DNA from: Clostridiaceae bacterium
GTDB taxonomy: Bacteria > Bacillota > Clostridia > Oscillospirales > Acutalibacteraceae
Assembly: GCA_904502175.1 (NCBI GenBank)
Contig: CAJGDU010000016.1
Span: forward strand, 1-14,865
DNA length: 14,865 nucleotides
Reading direction: 5' to 3'
Part shown: in pieces, positions 1 through 7,219 of the stretch
How positions within the stretch are numbered: the first letter of the stretch is position 1
Layout: every line of letters begins with the position of its first letter
The notes under the pieces: model-generated
Databases searched by the model: none
Seen by the model: only the letters and a program-made list of their open reading frames with translations
What the model was told of the DNA's origin: nothing
Program-made: the position numbers and the translations under genes

Positions 1-1075
1 CGGCGACTACGCCGACTCCCGGCATCCGGACGACGTCTCCTTTACCCGGAACCTGGAAGAAGACCTGGCCCGCCGGGACTTCACCATGAACGCCATCGCC
101 TACAGCCCGTCGCGGGGGTTTCAGGACCTCTACGGCGGCGCGGAAGATATCCAAAACAAGACCATCCGCTGTGTCGGAGCGCCCGAACAGCGGTTCACAG
201 AGGACGCTCTGCGCATTTTGCGCGCCCTGCGGTTTTCGAGCGTCCTGGGGTTCGACATCGAGCCCGAGACCGCAAAGGCCATCCACAGCCTCAAAGAACG
301 CATCGCCTTTCTGGCGGCGGAACGGGTGTCTGCGGAGCTCCTGAAACTGCTCTGCGGCAAAGACGTGTTCCGGATCCTCACCGAGTACCGGGACGTGTTC
401 GCGGTGGCCCTGCCGGAGCTCGTGCCCTGCTTCGACTTCGAGCAGTACAACCCCTGGCACTGTTACGACGTCTACACCCACATCTGCAAGTCGGTGGAAG
501 CGGCCGAACCAGAGCCCGAACTGCGGCTCGCCATGCTGCTCCACGACATCGGGAAACCGGAGACCTTCTCGTTTGATGAGAAGGGCATCGGCCACTTTTA
601 CGGCCACGGAAAGGCGGGGGCCCGTATGGCGGAGGAAGTCGTCGCGCGGCTGCGGCTCTCCGGCCGTCAGCAGCAGGTCATCCTTCCCGTCGTGGAGTTC
701 CACGACATTCCGCTGGAACCCGACCGGACCCTTCTGCGAAGGCGGCTCCACAAGTTCGGCAAGTCGACTCTGAAAGATCTCATTCGGGCAAAGCGCGCCG
801 ACTGTCTGGCCCAGAACCCGGAAAAAGCCGTGCCGGAACTTGACAGACTGAGTACAATAGAACAGATACTGGAACAGCTCCTTTTGGAAAAACCCGCCTT
901 CCGGGTCACAGACCTCGAAGTGAACGGGGAAGACCTTCTGGCCCTCGGCATGGAACCCGGGCCGCAGCTGGGAGCGTTCCTCGAAACGCTTTTGGAAAAG
1001 GTCATGGCGGAAGAACTGCCGAACGACCGTTTCCGGCTCTTAGAATATTCCGCAGGAAGGATCCAGGACCCATGA
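1..1075 (+). CDS. cca: CCA tRNA nucleotidyltransferase with HD domain, 5'-truncated by window edge
   Basis: This enzyme adds or repairs the 3' CCA end of tRNAs using CTP and ATP. The reading frame is open from base 2, so the start codon lies outside the window and 357 residues are visible. The first visible residues (YADSRHPDDVSFTRNLEEDL, then RRDFTMNAIAY) are the end of the class II nucleotidyltransferase head domain. The nucleotide-recognition motif EDALRILRALRF follows about 40 residues later. An HD domain comes next: WHCYDVYTH, then LHDIGKP with HD at visible residues 181-182. Bacterial CCA enzymes with such HD domains may also have phosphohydrolase activity, which is family knowledge. 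The stop overlaps the next start (ATGA), implying coupled translation. The catalytic DxD is upstream and cannot be checked. A poly(A) polymerase paralogue is possible but less likely. Confidence 0.92.
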   Translation, partial: GDYADSRHPDDVSFTRNLEEDLARRDFTMNAIAYSPSRGFQDLYGGAEDIQNKTIRCVGAPEQRFTEDALRILRALRFSSVLGFDIEPETAKAIHSLKERIAFLAAERVSAELLKLLCGKDVFRILTEYRDVFAVALPELVPCFDFEQYNPWHCYDVYTHICKSVEAAEPEPELRLAMLLHDIGKPETFSFDEKGIGHFYGHGKAGARMAEEVVARLRLSGRQQQVILPVVEFHDIPLEPDRTLLRRRLHKFGKSTLKDLIRAKRADCLAQNPEKAVPELDRLSTIEQILEQLLLEKPAFRVTDLEVNGEDLLALGMEPGPQLGAFLETLLEKVMAEELPNDRFRLLEYSAGRIQDP

Positions 1076-1296
1076 CGAATGACAAGATCGAACGCATCAA
1101 TGAACTCTACCGCAAGTCTCAGACCGAAGAAGGCCTGACGGACGAGGAGCGGAAAGAGCAGCAGCAACTGCGGGCGGAGTACATCCATTCCGTGAAGCGG
1201 AACCTCTCCCTGCAGCTGGAGAACACGGTCATCATGGACGAGAAGGGCAACAAGAAAAAGGTTTCGAAGAAGGGAAAGAAACGTGTCACACACTGA
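1072..1296 (+). CDS. DUF896 / UPF0291 (YnzC-like) small protein
   Basis: A 74-aa soluble protein of the DUF896 family. The sequence shows the family pattern: a helical hairpin (KIERINELYRKSQTEEGLT, then DEERKEQQQLRAEYI) followed by a short conserved strand (TVIMDEKGN). The tail is very basic (KKKVSKKGKKRVTH) and could bind nucleic acid, but that is inference. The molecular role of the family is not established. It starts inside the cca stop (ATGA overlap) with AGGAAGG 11 nt upstream, and its last 14 nt overlap the GTG start of miaA. It is thus locked into a tRNA-maturation operon. The family assignment is firm; no function is assigned. Confidence 0.85.
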   Translation: MTNDKIERINELYRKSQTEEGLTDEERKEQQQLRAEYIHSVKRNLSLQLENTVIMDEKGNKKKVSKKGKKRVTH

Positions 1297-2233
1297 ACGC
1301 ATCCCGCTGGTGGCCGTCGTCGGCCCCACCGCCTCCGGGAAGACCGGACTGGCAGTGGCGCTGGCCAAAGCTTTTGATGGAGAAGTCCTCTCCTTCGACT
1401 CCATGCAGCTGTACCGGGGCATGGATGTGGCCACGGCAAAGCCGACCCCGGAGGAGATGGAAGGCATCCCGCACCATCTCATCAGCGCGGTAGACCCCGC
1501 GGACACCTACAGCGTGGCCCGGTTCCAGGAGGACGCGTCCCGCATCATCGCCGACATCACGGCCCGCGGGAAACATGTCATCATGGTGGGCGGCACCGGT
1601 CTCTATCTCGACTCCTTCGTCCAGAACCTGCAGTTCCTCGACACAGGAGATACTTCAAAAGTGCGGGAGCGGCTGAAGCGGGAACTGGAAGACGCCGGCC
1701 CGGAGGCCATGTACGCCCGTCTGAAAGCGCTCGACCCCGACTACGCGGAGAGCATCCACCCGAACAACATGGGGCGCGTGCTGCGCGCGCTTGAGATCTA
1801 TGAGACGACAGGACAGACGATGAGTCAACAGATCGCCCAGTCCCGCAGAGAACCGGGGAACTATGACGTCTGTTACATCGGGCTCACGGCACGGGACCGC
1901 GATATCCTGTATGAACGCATCAACACCCGGGTGGACCGGATGCTGGAAAACGGTCTTCTGGAAGAAGCGGAACGCTGGCTGCGGGACACCCCCGGCGCCA
2001 CCGCCTCCCAGGCCATCGGCATCAAGGAGATGCTGCCCTATCTGAGAGGGGAAGCAGACCTTCCGTCCTGCGTCGAAACGCTGAAAACCGCCACCCGCCA
2101 TTACGCAAAACGACAGCTCACCTGGTTCCGCCGGAACCCCGAGGTCCACTGGCTCTATCTCGATGAGGCCGACGGCCCGGAGGCGCTGGCAGAACAGGCG
2201 ATCCAGATCATAGAAGAGGAGGGCATCTTTTGA
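1283..2233 (+). CDS. miaA: tRNA dimethylallyltransferase MiaA
   Basis: MiaA transfers a dimethylallyl group from DMAPP to N6 of A37 in tRNAs reading UNN codons; the product is the precursor of ms2i6A. The 316-aa length is normal for the family. Visible motifs are the P-loop GPTASGKT (residues 14-21), DSMQLYRGMDVATAKP with catalytic-region Asp39, GGTGLY (103-108), AIGIKEMLPYL, and the C-terminal YAKRQLTWFRR. The start is GTG at 1283, served by AAGAAGGG 8 nt upstream. No ATG gives the conserved N-terminus. It overlaps the DUF896 gene by 14 nt, and its TGA overlaps the TTG start of the next gene. It follows cca, so the front of this operon is tRNA maturation. Confidence 0.95.
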   Translation: MSHTERIPLVAVVGPTASGKTGLAVALAKAFDGEVLSFDSMQLYRGMDVATAKPTPEEMEGIPHHLISAVDPADTYSVARFQEDASRIIADITARGKHVIMVGGTGLYLDSFVQNLQFLDTGDTSKVRERLKRELEDAGPEAMYARLKALDPDYAESIHPNNMGRVLRALEIYETTGQTMSQQIAQSRREPGNYDVCYIGLTARDRDILYERINTRVDRMLENGLLEEAERWLRDTPGATASQAIGIKEMLPYLRGEADLPSCVETLKTATRHYAKRQLTWFRRNPEVHWLYLDEADGPEALAEQAIQIIEEEGIF

Positions 2234-3471
2234 ACGAAGCGACAAAACGCCAGCTGTGGCGTATCCTGCTGCTGGGTCTTTCCGTCCTGGCACTGGTCTA
2301 TATCGTTTATCAGGTCTATCTCGCGACCCATCAGTCGGTCCGGACGGAAGTGGCCCGTCAGGCGACGGTGAACGACACCGTCAGCGCGGAGACCTTCGTT
2401 GTCCGCAACGAAAAATATCTGGAGACCTCCTCGGACGGCATCATCATCCCCATGGTCTCTTCCGGCTCCCGCGTGGCTGCCGGGGAAGGGGTCGTCGCGG
2501 TCTTTGACAGCGAAGAGTCCGCCTCGAACTTTGCGGAGCTTGCAAGAGTCCAGGAGAACCTGGACCGCTACAACCGTCTCAACAAGCGGAAGAACAGTTA
2601 TGCGGTCAATCTCAGCGCCATGAGTAAGCAGATCTCGAACAGTGTCATCGACCTTGCCGCCACCGTCGACTCCGGCAATCTGGCCGACATACAGGAGCAG
2701 GTCTATGACATCCGCGACCAGCTGCTGACCCGCCAGATCGCCACCGGCGACAACGTCAGCCTGGAGACGAAAGTGACCGAACTGGAGAGCCGTTTCAAGG
2801 CGCTCTCCAACCGCAATCAGGGCTATGAGACCCTGGTCTCGGAGAACTCCGGCTTCTATATCGATAGCGCGGACGGCTACGAACGCTCCGTCAGCTACAA
2901 AAACGTGAAGAAGCTGAAACCGGACGATGTCAAAAAACTCATGAAGGCCGACCCGGAAGAGATTTCTGACAAGGTCATCGGCAGAGTCTCCTCTGATTTC
3001 GACTGGTATCTGCTCTGCACGCTGGCTTCGGACAAGGCGAAGACGCTGAAGACCGGAGAGACCGTCACCGTCGAACTGCCCTATTCTGCGGTCAGCTCCG
3101 TAGAGGCGAAAGTCCTCTCCAAGAGCAAGCCTTCCAAGGACAAGGAGGTCGCGGTCGTCTTCAAGTGCAATCGCATGAACTCGTACATCGCCTCCCTGCG
3201 CAAGGAACAGGCGGAGATCCTTCTGAAGACCTATACCGGTCTCAAGGTGCCGGCAGATGCCGTGACCACCGACCGGGACGGGAACGAAGGCGTCTATGTC
3301 CTAGAGGGAAAAATGGTCAAGTTCCGGCAACTCCGCACGGTCTACGCGGAAGAGGACTACCTCATTTCCAGCGAGACGGCCCGGGAGGGCGAAAAGGGAG
3401 ATTATCTGAAGCTGTACGACCAAATCATTCTGGACGGAAAGGATCATCACGATGGAGAAGTCCTTGACTGA
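2230..3471 (+). CDS. HlyD-like membrane-fusion protein next to division genes, no transporter partner
   Basis: A 413-aa membrane-anchored protein resembling HlyD/RND-type periplasmic adaptors. Residues 11-30 form one hydrophobic helix with a positive N-terminal side, so the bulk is predicted outside the membrane. Residues 65-95 (SDGIIIPMVSSGSRVAAGEG onward) look like a lipoyl/barrel-sandwich half motif. Residues 97-215 are rich in helix-forming, coiled-coil-like sequence. The C-terminal part (YTGLKVPADAVTTDRDGNEG, VYVLEGKMVKFRQL) resembles the adaptor beta-barrel and membrane-proximal domain. The start is TTG at 2230 with AGGAGGG 6 nt upstream, overlapping the miaA stop. No ABC, RND or MFS gene lies nearby; the downstream partners are yggS, sepF and divIVA. 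A cell-envelope role linked to division is an inference from context. The function is unknown. Confidence 0.75.
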   Translation: MNEATKRQLWRILLLGLSVLALVYIVYQVYLATHQSVRTEVARQATVNDTVSAETFVVRNEKYLETSSDGIIIPMVSSGSRVAAGEGVVAVFDSEESASNFAELARVQENLDRYNRLNKRKNSYAVNLSAMSKQISNSVIDLAATVDSGNLADIQEQVYDIRDQLLTRQIATGDNVSLETKVTELESRFKALSNRNQGYETLVSENSGFYIDSADGYERSVSYKNVKKLKPDDVKKLMKADPEEISDKVIGRVSSDFDWYLLCTLASDKAKTLKTGETVTVELPYSAVSSVEAKVLSKSKPSKDKEVAVVFKCNRMNSYIASLRKEQAEILLKTYTGLKVPADAVTTDRDGNEGVYVLEGKMVKFRQLRTVYAEEDYLISSETAREGEKGDYLKLYDQIILDGKDHHDGEVLD

Positions 3472-4180
3472 GTACCGCGAAGAGCGGTGCCGTGACATCG
3501 AAGACAATATCAGAGAAATCAGAGACAACATCGCCGAAGCTGCTATCCGCAGCGGCCGCAGCCCGGAAGATGTGCACCTCATGGCGGTCACCAAGACGGT
3601 GGAACCGTACTTCATCAACCATGCCATCCACTGCGGCATCGACCTCATCGGTGAGAACCGGGTCCAGGAGTTCCTCGGCAAGAAACCCGAGCTGGACCTC
3701 GACGGCGTCGACTGTCACCTCATCGGTCATCTGCAGACCAACAAGGTCCGGCAGATCGTCGGAGAAGTCTCCACCATCCAGTCGGTCGACAGCGTGAAGG
3801 TGGCAAAAGAGATCTCCAAACAGTCGGTGAAGAACGACCTGGTCACGAAGATCCTGCTGGAGGTCAATGTCGGGGAAGAGGAATCCAAAAGCGGCATGGA
3901 CTATGATGCGGTGCCCGATCTGCTGGCGGAAATCGTCGAACTTCCCGGCCTTTCCGTGGAGGGTTTCATGGCCATTCCGCCCATCTGCGACGACGTCACA
4001 CTGAGGGGCTATTTTTCTCAAATGCATCAACTCTATGTTGACATGAAGAGTAAAAATATAGATAATAGTAATATCAATATTCTGTCAATGGGCATGTCTG
4101 CCGATTACGTCCAGGCCATCCTGGAGGGTTCGACGCTGGTGCGAGTGGGCTCCAGCTTGTTTGGTGCCCGCATTTATTGA
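3452..4180 (+). CDS. yggS: YggS/PROSC-family PLP-binding homeostasis protein
   Basis: A 242-aa single-domain alanine-racemase-fold protein that binds pyridoxal phosphate and helps control PLP and amino-acid/keto-acid balance (family knowledge). It is the equivalent of YlmE in the Gram-positive ylm division cluster. Lys48 in LMAVTKTVEP is the expected PLP Schiff-base lysine. Other family blocks are GENRVQEF, HLIGHLQTNK, LLEVNVGEEESKSG, GFMAIPP, SMGMSADY and VRVGSSLFG. The ATG has AAAGGA 8 nt upstream and overlaps the end of the HlyD-like gene by 20 nt. Codons for residues about 199-210 switch abruptly to AT-rich choices (AAT, ATA, AGT), unlike the rest of the gene. That patch contains a near-consensus promoter, described separately. 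Confidence 0.93.
   Translation: MEKSLTEYREERCRDIEDNIREIRDNIAEAAIRSGRSPEDVHLMAVTKTVEPYFINHAIHCGIDLIGENRVQEFLGKKPELDLDGVDCHLIGHLQTNKVRQIVGEVSTIQSVDSVKVAKEISKQSVKNDLVTKILLEVNVGEEESKSGMDYDAVPDLLAEIVELPGLSVEGFMAIPPICDDVTLRGYFSQMHQLYVDMKSKNIDNSNINILSMGMSADYVQAILEGSTLVRVGSSLFGARIY
4038..4066 (+). promoter_or_regulatory. Putative sigma-A promoter inside yggS, directed to sepF
   Basis: TTGACA at 4038-4043 is a perfect -35 hexamer. It is followed by an exactly 17-nt spacer and GATAAT at 4061-4066, 5 of 6 matches to the -10 consensus. The surrounding 4044-4080 is strikingly AT-rich within a GC-rich gene. Transcription would start near 4073, giving a leader of about 130 nt before sepF at 4202. This would let sepF, divIVA and downstream genes be made independently of the tRNA-maturation front of the operon. 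Seen directly: the hexamers and spacing. Inferred: activity. Confidence 0.6.
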
Positions 4181-4201
4181 GAATCCGGAGGAAGAAACGA
4201 A

Positions 4202-4693
4202 ATGGCTAATTTCATCGACAATATCAAAAGAATCACAGGCTTTGAGCCGGAAGACGAGGACTTCGAATACGATATCGACCTCGACGAAGAGTACGAAGAC
4301 GAGGAAGAGGAGGACTTTGCTCCTGTCAGACAGCAGCCCGCTGCCCCCGCTTCGGAACCGAAAGGCCAGGCCAAAAGAGGAAATGTGGTCAACATGCCTT
4401 CCAAAACTACCCTTCAGGTCGTTCTGGCAAAGCCGGAGCGTTTTGACGACGCCAGCGCCATTGCCGACCACCTGAATGAGAAGCGCACTGTCGTTCTCAA
4501 TCTGGAAGCTGCCAACCGCGACGTATCCCGTCGTCTCATCGACTTCCTGTCCGGTGTCGCCTATGCCAATGCCGGCGCCCTCAAGAGAGTCGCGAACAGC
4601 ACCTTTATCATTACTCCGTACAACGTCAGCGTGACCGGAGATCTGCTGGATGAACTGGAGAACAGCGGCATGTTCTTCACCGGCCAGCAATAA
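4202..4693 (+). CDS. sepF: Cell division protein SepF
   Basis: SepF binds the C-terminus of FtsZ and anchors or aligns the Z ring at the membrane, partly overlapping FtsA in function. The 163-aa protein has the normal architecture. Residues 1-12 (MANFIDNIKRIT) are a short amphipathic membrane-binding helix. Residues 15-38 are a strongly acidic linker, and residues 40-66 are a proline/alanine-rich flexible part. Residues 69-145 are the conserved globular core (LQVVLAKPERFDDA, RTVVLNLE, RRLIDFLSGVAYANAG, NSTFIITP). GGAGGA lies 9 nt before the ATG. The gene follows yggS by 21 nt, the typical ylm order. YlmG and YlmH genes, often found next to it, are absent here. Confidence 0.96.
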   Translation: MANFIDNIKRITGFEPEDEDFEYDIDLDEEYEDEEEEDFAPVRQQPAAPASEPKGQAKRGNVVNMPSKTTLQVVLAKPERFDDASAIADHLNEKRTVVLNLEAANRDVSRRLIDFLSGVAYANAGALKRVANSTFIITPYNVSVTGDLLDELENSGMFFTGQQ

Positions 4694-4709
4694 TCAGTTC
4701 AGTATTCGC

Positions 4710-4740
4710 ATGGGCACACCATTTGAGGGGTGCCCATCAT
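4710..4740 (+). terminator. Hairpin between sepF and divIVA, possible attenuator or weak terminator
   Basis: ATGGGCAC at 4710-4717 pairs perfectly with GTGCCCAT at 4730-4737. Two more C-G pairs lie inside the loop across one mismatch. The bases after it (CATTTTA) are T-rich but not a clean U-tract. It lies in the only sizeable gap between 1 and 9032 and could tune sepF:divIVA ratios by partial termination or mRNA processing. Confidence 0.45.
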
Positions 4741-4747
4741 TTTACGG

Positions 4748-4754
4748 AAGGTGA
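4748..4754 (+). promoter_or_regulatory. RBS that decides the divIVA start
   Basis: AAGGTGA, complementary to the 16S anti-SD, ends 6 nt before ATG 4761. It touches ATG 4755 directly, leaving no usable spacing, so the later ATG (MLTPKDL) is preferred. Confidence 0.6.
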
Positions 4755-4760
4755 ATGTCT

Positions 4761-5774
4761 ATGCTTACTCCCAAAGATCTTCGCAACCACGAGTTCCAGG
4801 CCTCCGGCCGCAGCGGCTATCTTGCCGCCGATGTGGACGAATATCTCGACGAAGTCTACGCGTCCTACGACCAGATGTTCCGTGAGAACGCGGAGATCGT
4901 ACGGAAGTTGCAGGTCCTGGCGGACCGCCTTGCGCAGTATAAGGACGACGAGGAGAATATCCGCAACGCCCTGGTGGAAGCGCAGCGCATGAAGAACTCC
5001 ATCATCGTGGAGGCACAGCAGAAGGCCCAGGGCCAGCTGTCCGAGACGGAGGAGAAGATCCGCGCCGCCAGAGAGTCCGTTGACGCCCAGTCCGGAGAGA
5101 TCCTGGACAAGGCAAGAGTCGAAGCCGAAGAGATCCTGAAAGATGCCCGTGCGGAAGCGCAGGAGATCATTGACCGGGCCAACCACAAGGCCACCGACCT
5201 CCTCGATACGGCCAACGCCATCTATGAGGAGAAAGTCGGTTCCGTCGCCGAAGAGGCGGCCAAGGAAGAGGCCTATCTCGACAAGATCAAGACCGAGTCC
5301 GTCCGCATCCGCAAGCAGCTGTCCGACACCTATCAGATGCAGATGGAACTGCTGTCCTTCGCGCCCGACTTCTCCAACGAAGTCAAAGAGTCGGTGGAAG
5401 AGCCGGAAGCGGAAGCTGAGGAAGAGACCTTTGCCTCCGGCGAGGAAGTCCTCGGCGAGCGCAACTACAAGGAGACGAAGGAGCGGCTGGAAGAGCAGCA
5501 GGATCTGCCTGCGGCGCCGGTCGTCCCGACAGTCGAAGAAATGCCGGAAGAGCTTCCCGCGGAAGAACCGGAACCGGAGCCTGTGGAAGAGCCGGAGCCG
5601 GAGCCCGTCGAAGAGCCGGAACCTGAGTCGGAGCCGGAACAGGAGTCCCTGTTCGACCTCGACGATGTCGAAGTCGATGACGATGACGACGATGACGGTT
5701 TTGGCGATATCGACAAGTATCTTGCCGGCAGCACCGTAGAGGATGTCAATGACGGAAACAAATATTTCAAATAA
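4761..5774 (+). CDS. divIVA: DivIVA-family polar/septal scaffold protein with long acidic tail
   Basis: DivIVA coiled-coil proteins gather at curved membrane at septa and poles and recruit other factors. Residues 1-35 (MLTPKDLRNHEF, YLAADVDEYLDEV) are the conserved N-terminal lipid-binding domain. Residues 35-200 are heptad-rich coiled coil with many A, E, K and Q. Residues 211-337 are a low-complexity acidic tail with three EEPEPEPV-like repeats (268-291), a run of seven Asp (306-312) and a terminal GFGDIDKYLAG. The 337-aa length is well above the compact 164-aa B. subtilis protein because of this tail. In B. subtilis a Phe-Arg pair inserts in the membrane; here the aligned segment reads ASGRSGY, so the Phe appears replaced by Gly. 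The start at 4761 is chosen by RBS spacing. The gene end overlaps lspA. Confidence 0.92.
   Translation: MLTPKDLRNHEFQASGRSGYLAADVDEYLDEVYASYDQMFRENAEIVRKLQVLADRLAQYKDDEENIRNALVEAQRMKNSIIVEAQQKAQGQLSETEEKIRAARESVDAQSGEILDKARVEAEEILKDARAEAQEIIDRANHKATDLLDTANAIYEEKVGSVAEEAAKEEAYLDKIKTESVRIRKQLSDTYQMQMELLSFAPDFSNEVKESVEEPEAEAEEETFASGEEVLGERNYKETKERLEEQQDLPAAPVVPTVEEMPEELPAEEPEPEPVEEPEPEPVEEPEPESEPEQESLFDLDDVEVDDDDDDDGFGDIDKYLAGSTVEDVNDGNKYFK
5562..5633 (+). repeat. Three-unit 24-bp tandem repeat encoding EEPEPEPV
   Basis: Units lie at 5562-5585, 5586-5609 and 5610-5633 (the last diverged to EEPEPESE). The two full units differ mostly at third codon positions, so the protein repeat is better kept than the DNA. 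It forms part of the acidic tail of DivIVA. Confidence 0.75.
5738..5742 (+). promoter_or_regulatory. RBS that decides the lspA start
   Basis: AGAGG lies 6 nt before ATG 5749 but is immediately adjacent to ATG 5743, which makes 5749 the more likely lspA start. The site is inside the divIVA coding region. Confidence 0.45.
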
Positions 5775-6264
5775 AAAACAATGGCCCATGCTCCTTGCCT
5801 GGTCCGCGGTCATCGCGGGACTGGTCGGGTTCGACCAGTGGAGCAAGGCATGGGTCCTCTCAAAACTGCCGGCGGGGGAGGCGGTCACTGTCCTCCCAAA
5901 CCTCCTGCAGTTTCGTTTTGTCCGAAACACCGGCGCCGCCTTCAGTCTTTTGAGCGGCAGGACCCAGCTCCTGACCGCTGTCACGGCCATCATTCTGATC
6001 ATCGCCGTGCTCCTGCTCTTTCTGGGCAGGGTCCGGGACAGAGCCGACCAGGTGGCGGTCCTCCTGCTGGTGGCCGGTGGCCTGGGCAATCTCATCGACC
6101 GGGTGGTACGCCACTTCGTAGTCGATTTCATTGAAGTGCTATTCACCAATTTTGCGGTATTCAACTTTGCGGACATCTGTGTGACGACAGGCGCCGTGCT
6201 GCTCATCCTTTCGACCGTCTGGTCGTTTGGAAAGGAGCTTCGAAACCCACAGGACCAGGAGTAA
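5749..6264 (+). CDS. lspA: Lipoprotein signal peptidase (signal peptidase II)
   Basis: LspA is an integral-membrane aspartyl protease that cleaves the signal peptide from diacylglyceryl-modified prolipoproteins. The 171-aa protein has four hydrophobic segments (about 13-30, 74-93, 102-120 and 139-160). The family motifs are present: FDQWSKAWV, FVRNTGAAFSLLSG (57-70), GGLGNLIDR, VVDFIEV with Asp126, and FNFADICVT with Asp142. Asp126 and Asp142 match the catalytic dyad. The first 26 nt overlap the end of divIVA, so translation is probably coupled. ATG 5749 is preferred over 5743 on RBS spacing. The rluD-type gene follows after 4 nt; lspA-rluD adjacency is common in bacteria. Confidence 0.95.
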   Translation: MTETNISNKKQWPMLLAWSAVIAGLVGFDQWSKAWVLSKLPAGEAVTVLPNLLQFRFVRNTGAAFSLLSGRTQLLTAVTAIILIIAVLLLFLGRVRDRADQVAVLLLVAGGLGNLIDRVVRHFVVDFIEVLFTNFAVFNFADICVTTGAVLLILSTVWSFGKELRNPQDQE

Positions 6265-6268
6265 TGCC

Positions 6269-7201
6269 ATGACAGAACAGACGGTACGTCTCACGGTCTC
6301 TCCCGAACAGGAGGGGCTCCGTGTCGACGTCCTGGTCTCTGACGCGGTAGAGGAACTGACCCGTTCCGGTGTCCAGAAACTCCTCTCGGAGGAGCACGTC
6401 TCCATCGACGGGAAACCGGTGGGGAAGTCCCGCAAAGTCAAAGCCGGGGAAGTCGTGGAAGTGGACATCCCGGCGCCGCAGGCCATTGTGGCAGAGGCCC
6501 AGGACATCCCCCTCACCATCGTCTATGAGGATGCCGATCTGCTGGTGGTGGACAAGCCGAAAGGCATGGTGGTCCACCCGGCTCCGGGCAACCCGGACGG
6601 CACGCTGGTCAACGCCCTGCTCTGGCACTGCGGCGACAGCCTCTCCGGCATCAACGGAGAACTGCGGCCCGGCATCGTCCACCGCATCGACAAGGACACC
6701 AGCGGCCTGCTGGTGGTCGCGAAAAACGACATGGCACATGCCGCGCTCCAGAAGCAGATCCAGGATCACAGTTTCACCCGGGAGTACCGGGCGGTCGTCC
6801 ATGGGAACTTCCGGGAGGACAGCGGCACCATCGATGCGCCCATCGGGCGCAACCCGAAGGATCGCAAGAAGATGGCGGTCACCACACAGCATTCCCGGAA
6901 CGCGGTCACCCACTGGGAGGTGCTGGAGCGGTTCCGCGATTACACGTACATCAAGTGCCGGCTCGAGACCGGACGGACCCATCAGATCCGGGTCCATATG
7001 GCCTATCAGGGCCACCCTGTCGCCGGCGACCCGGTCTACGGACCGGCCAACACACCGAAGAGCCTGCAGGGCCAGTGCCTGCACGCCGGGCTCATCGGGT
7101 TCAACCATCCGCGCACCGGGGAGTACCTGGAATTCTCGTCGGAGCTGCCGGAGTCATTCACGAAGTTTTTGCGGGGGCTGGAAAGCACCCGCCGAGAATA
7201 A
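6269..7201 (+). CDS. rluD: RluA/RluD-family 23S rRNA pseudouridine synthase
   Basis: Pseudouridine synthase of the RluA/RluC/RluD group, which isomerises uridines in 23S rRNA during large-subunit assembly. An N-terminal S4 RNA-binding domain covers about residues 17-68 (LRVDVLVSDAVEELTRSGVQ onward). The catalytic domain follows (VVDKPKGMVVHPAPGN, then GIVHRIDKDTSGLLVVAK). Asp141 in HRID is the catalytic aspartate. Later blocks are REYRAVVHG, CRLETGRTHQIRVHM and GDPVYG. At 310 aa the length is typical. ATG 6269 has AGGAGT about 6 nt upstream; the further in-frame ATG at 6227 lies inside lspA and is not supported. The RluD target positions are an inference; another RluA-group specificity is possible. 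Confidence 0.93.
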   Translation: MTEQTVRLTVSPEQEGLRVDVLVSDAVEELTRSGVQKLLSEEHVSIDGKPVGKSRKVKAGEVVEVDIPAPQAIVAEAQDIPLTIVYEDADLLVVDKPKGMVVHPAPGNPDGTLVNALLWHCGDSLSGINGELRPGIVHRIDKDTSGLLVVAKNDMAHAALQKQIQDHSFTREYRAVVHGNFREDSGTIDAPIGRNPKDRKKMAVTTQHSRNAVTHWEVLERFRDYTYIKCRLETGRTHQIRVHMAYQGHPVAGDPVYGPANTPKSLQGQCLHAGLIGFNHPRTGEYLEFSSELPESFTKFLRGLESTRRE

Positions 7202-7219
7202 AAGCTGGAGGGACTAATT

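Noticed and set aside
840..870. TTGACA at 840-845 within cca with GATACT downstream
   Set aside because: The spacer is 19 nt, the -10 is weak, and there is no AT-rich context, so it is probably chance.
4737..6206. 489-codon minus-strand ORF under divIVA and lspA
   Set aside because: It is the complement of low-complexity divIVA coding sequence and has no domain.
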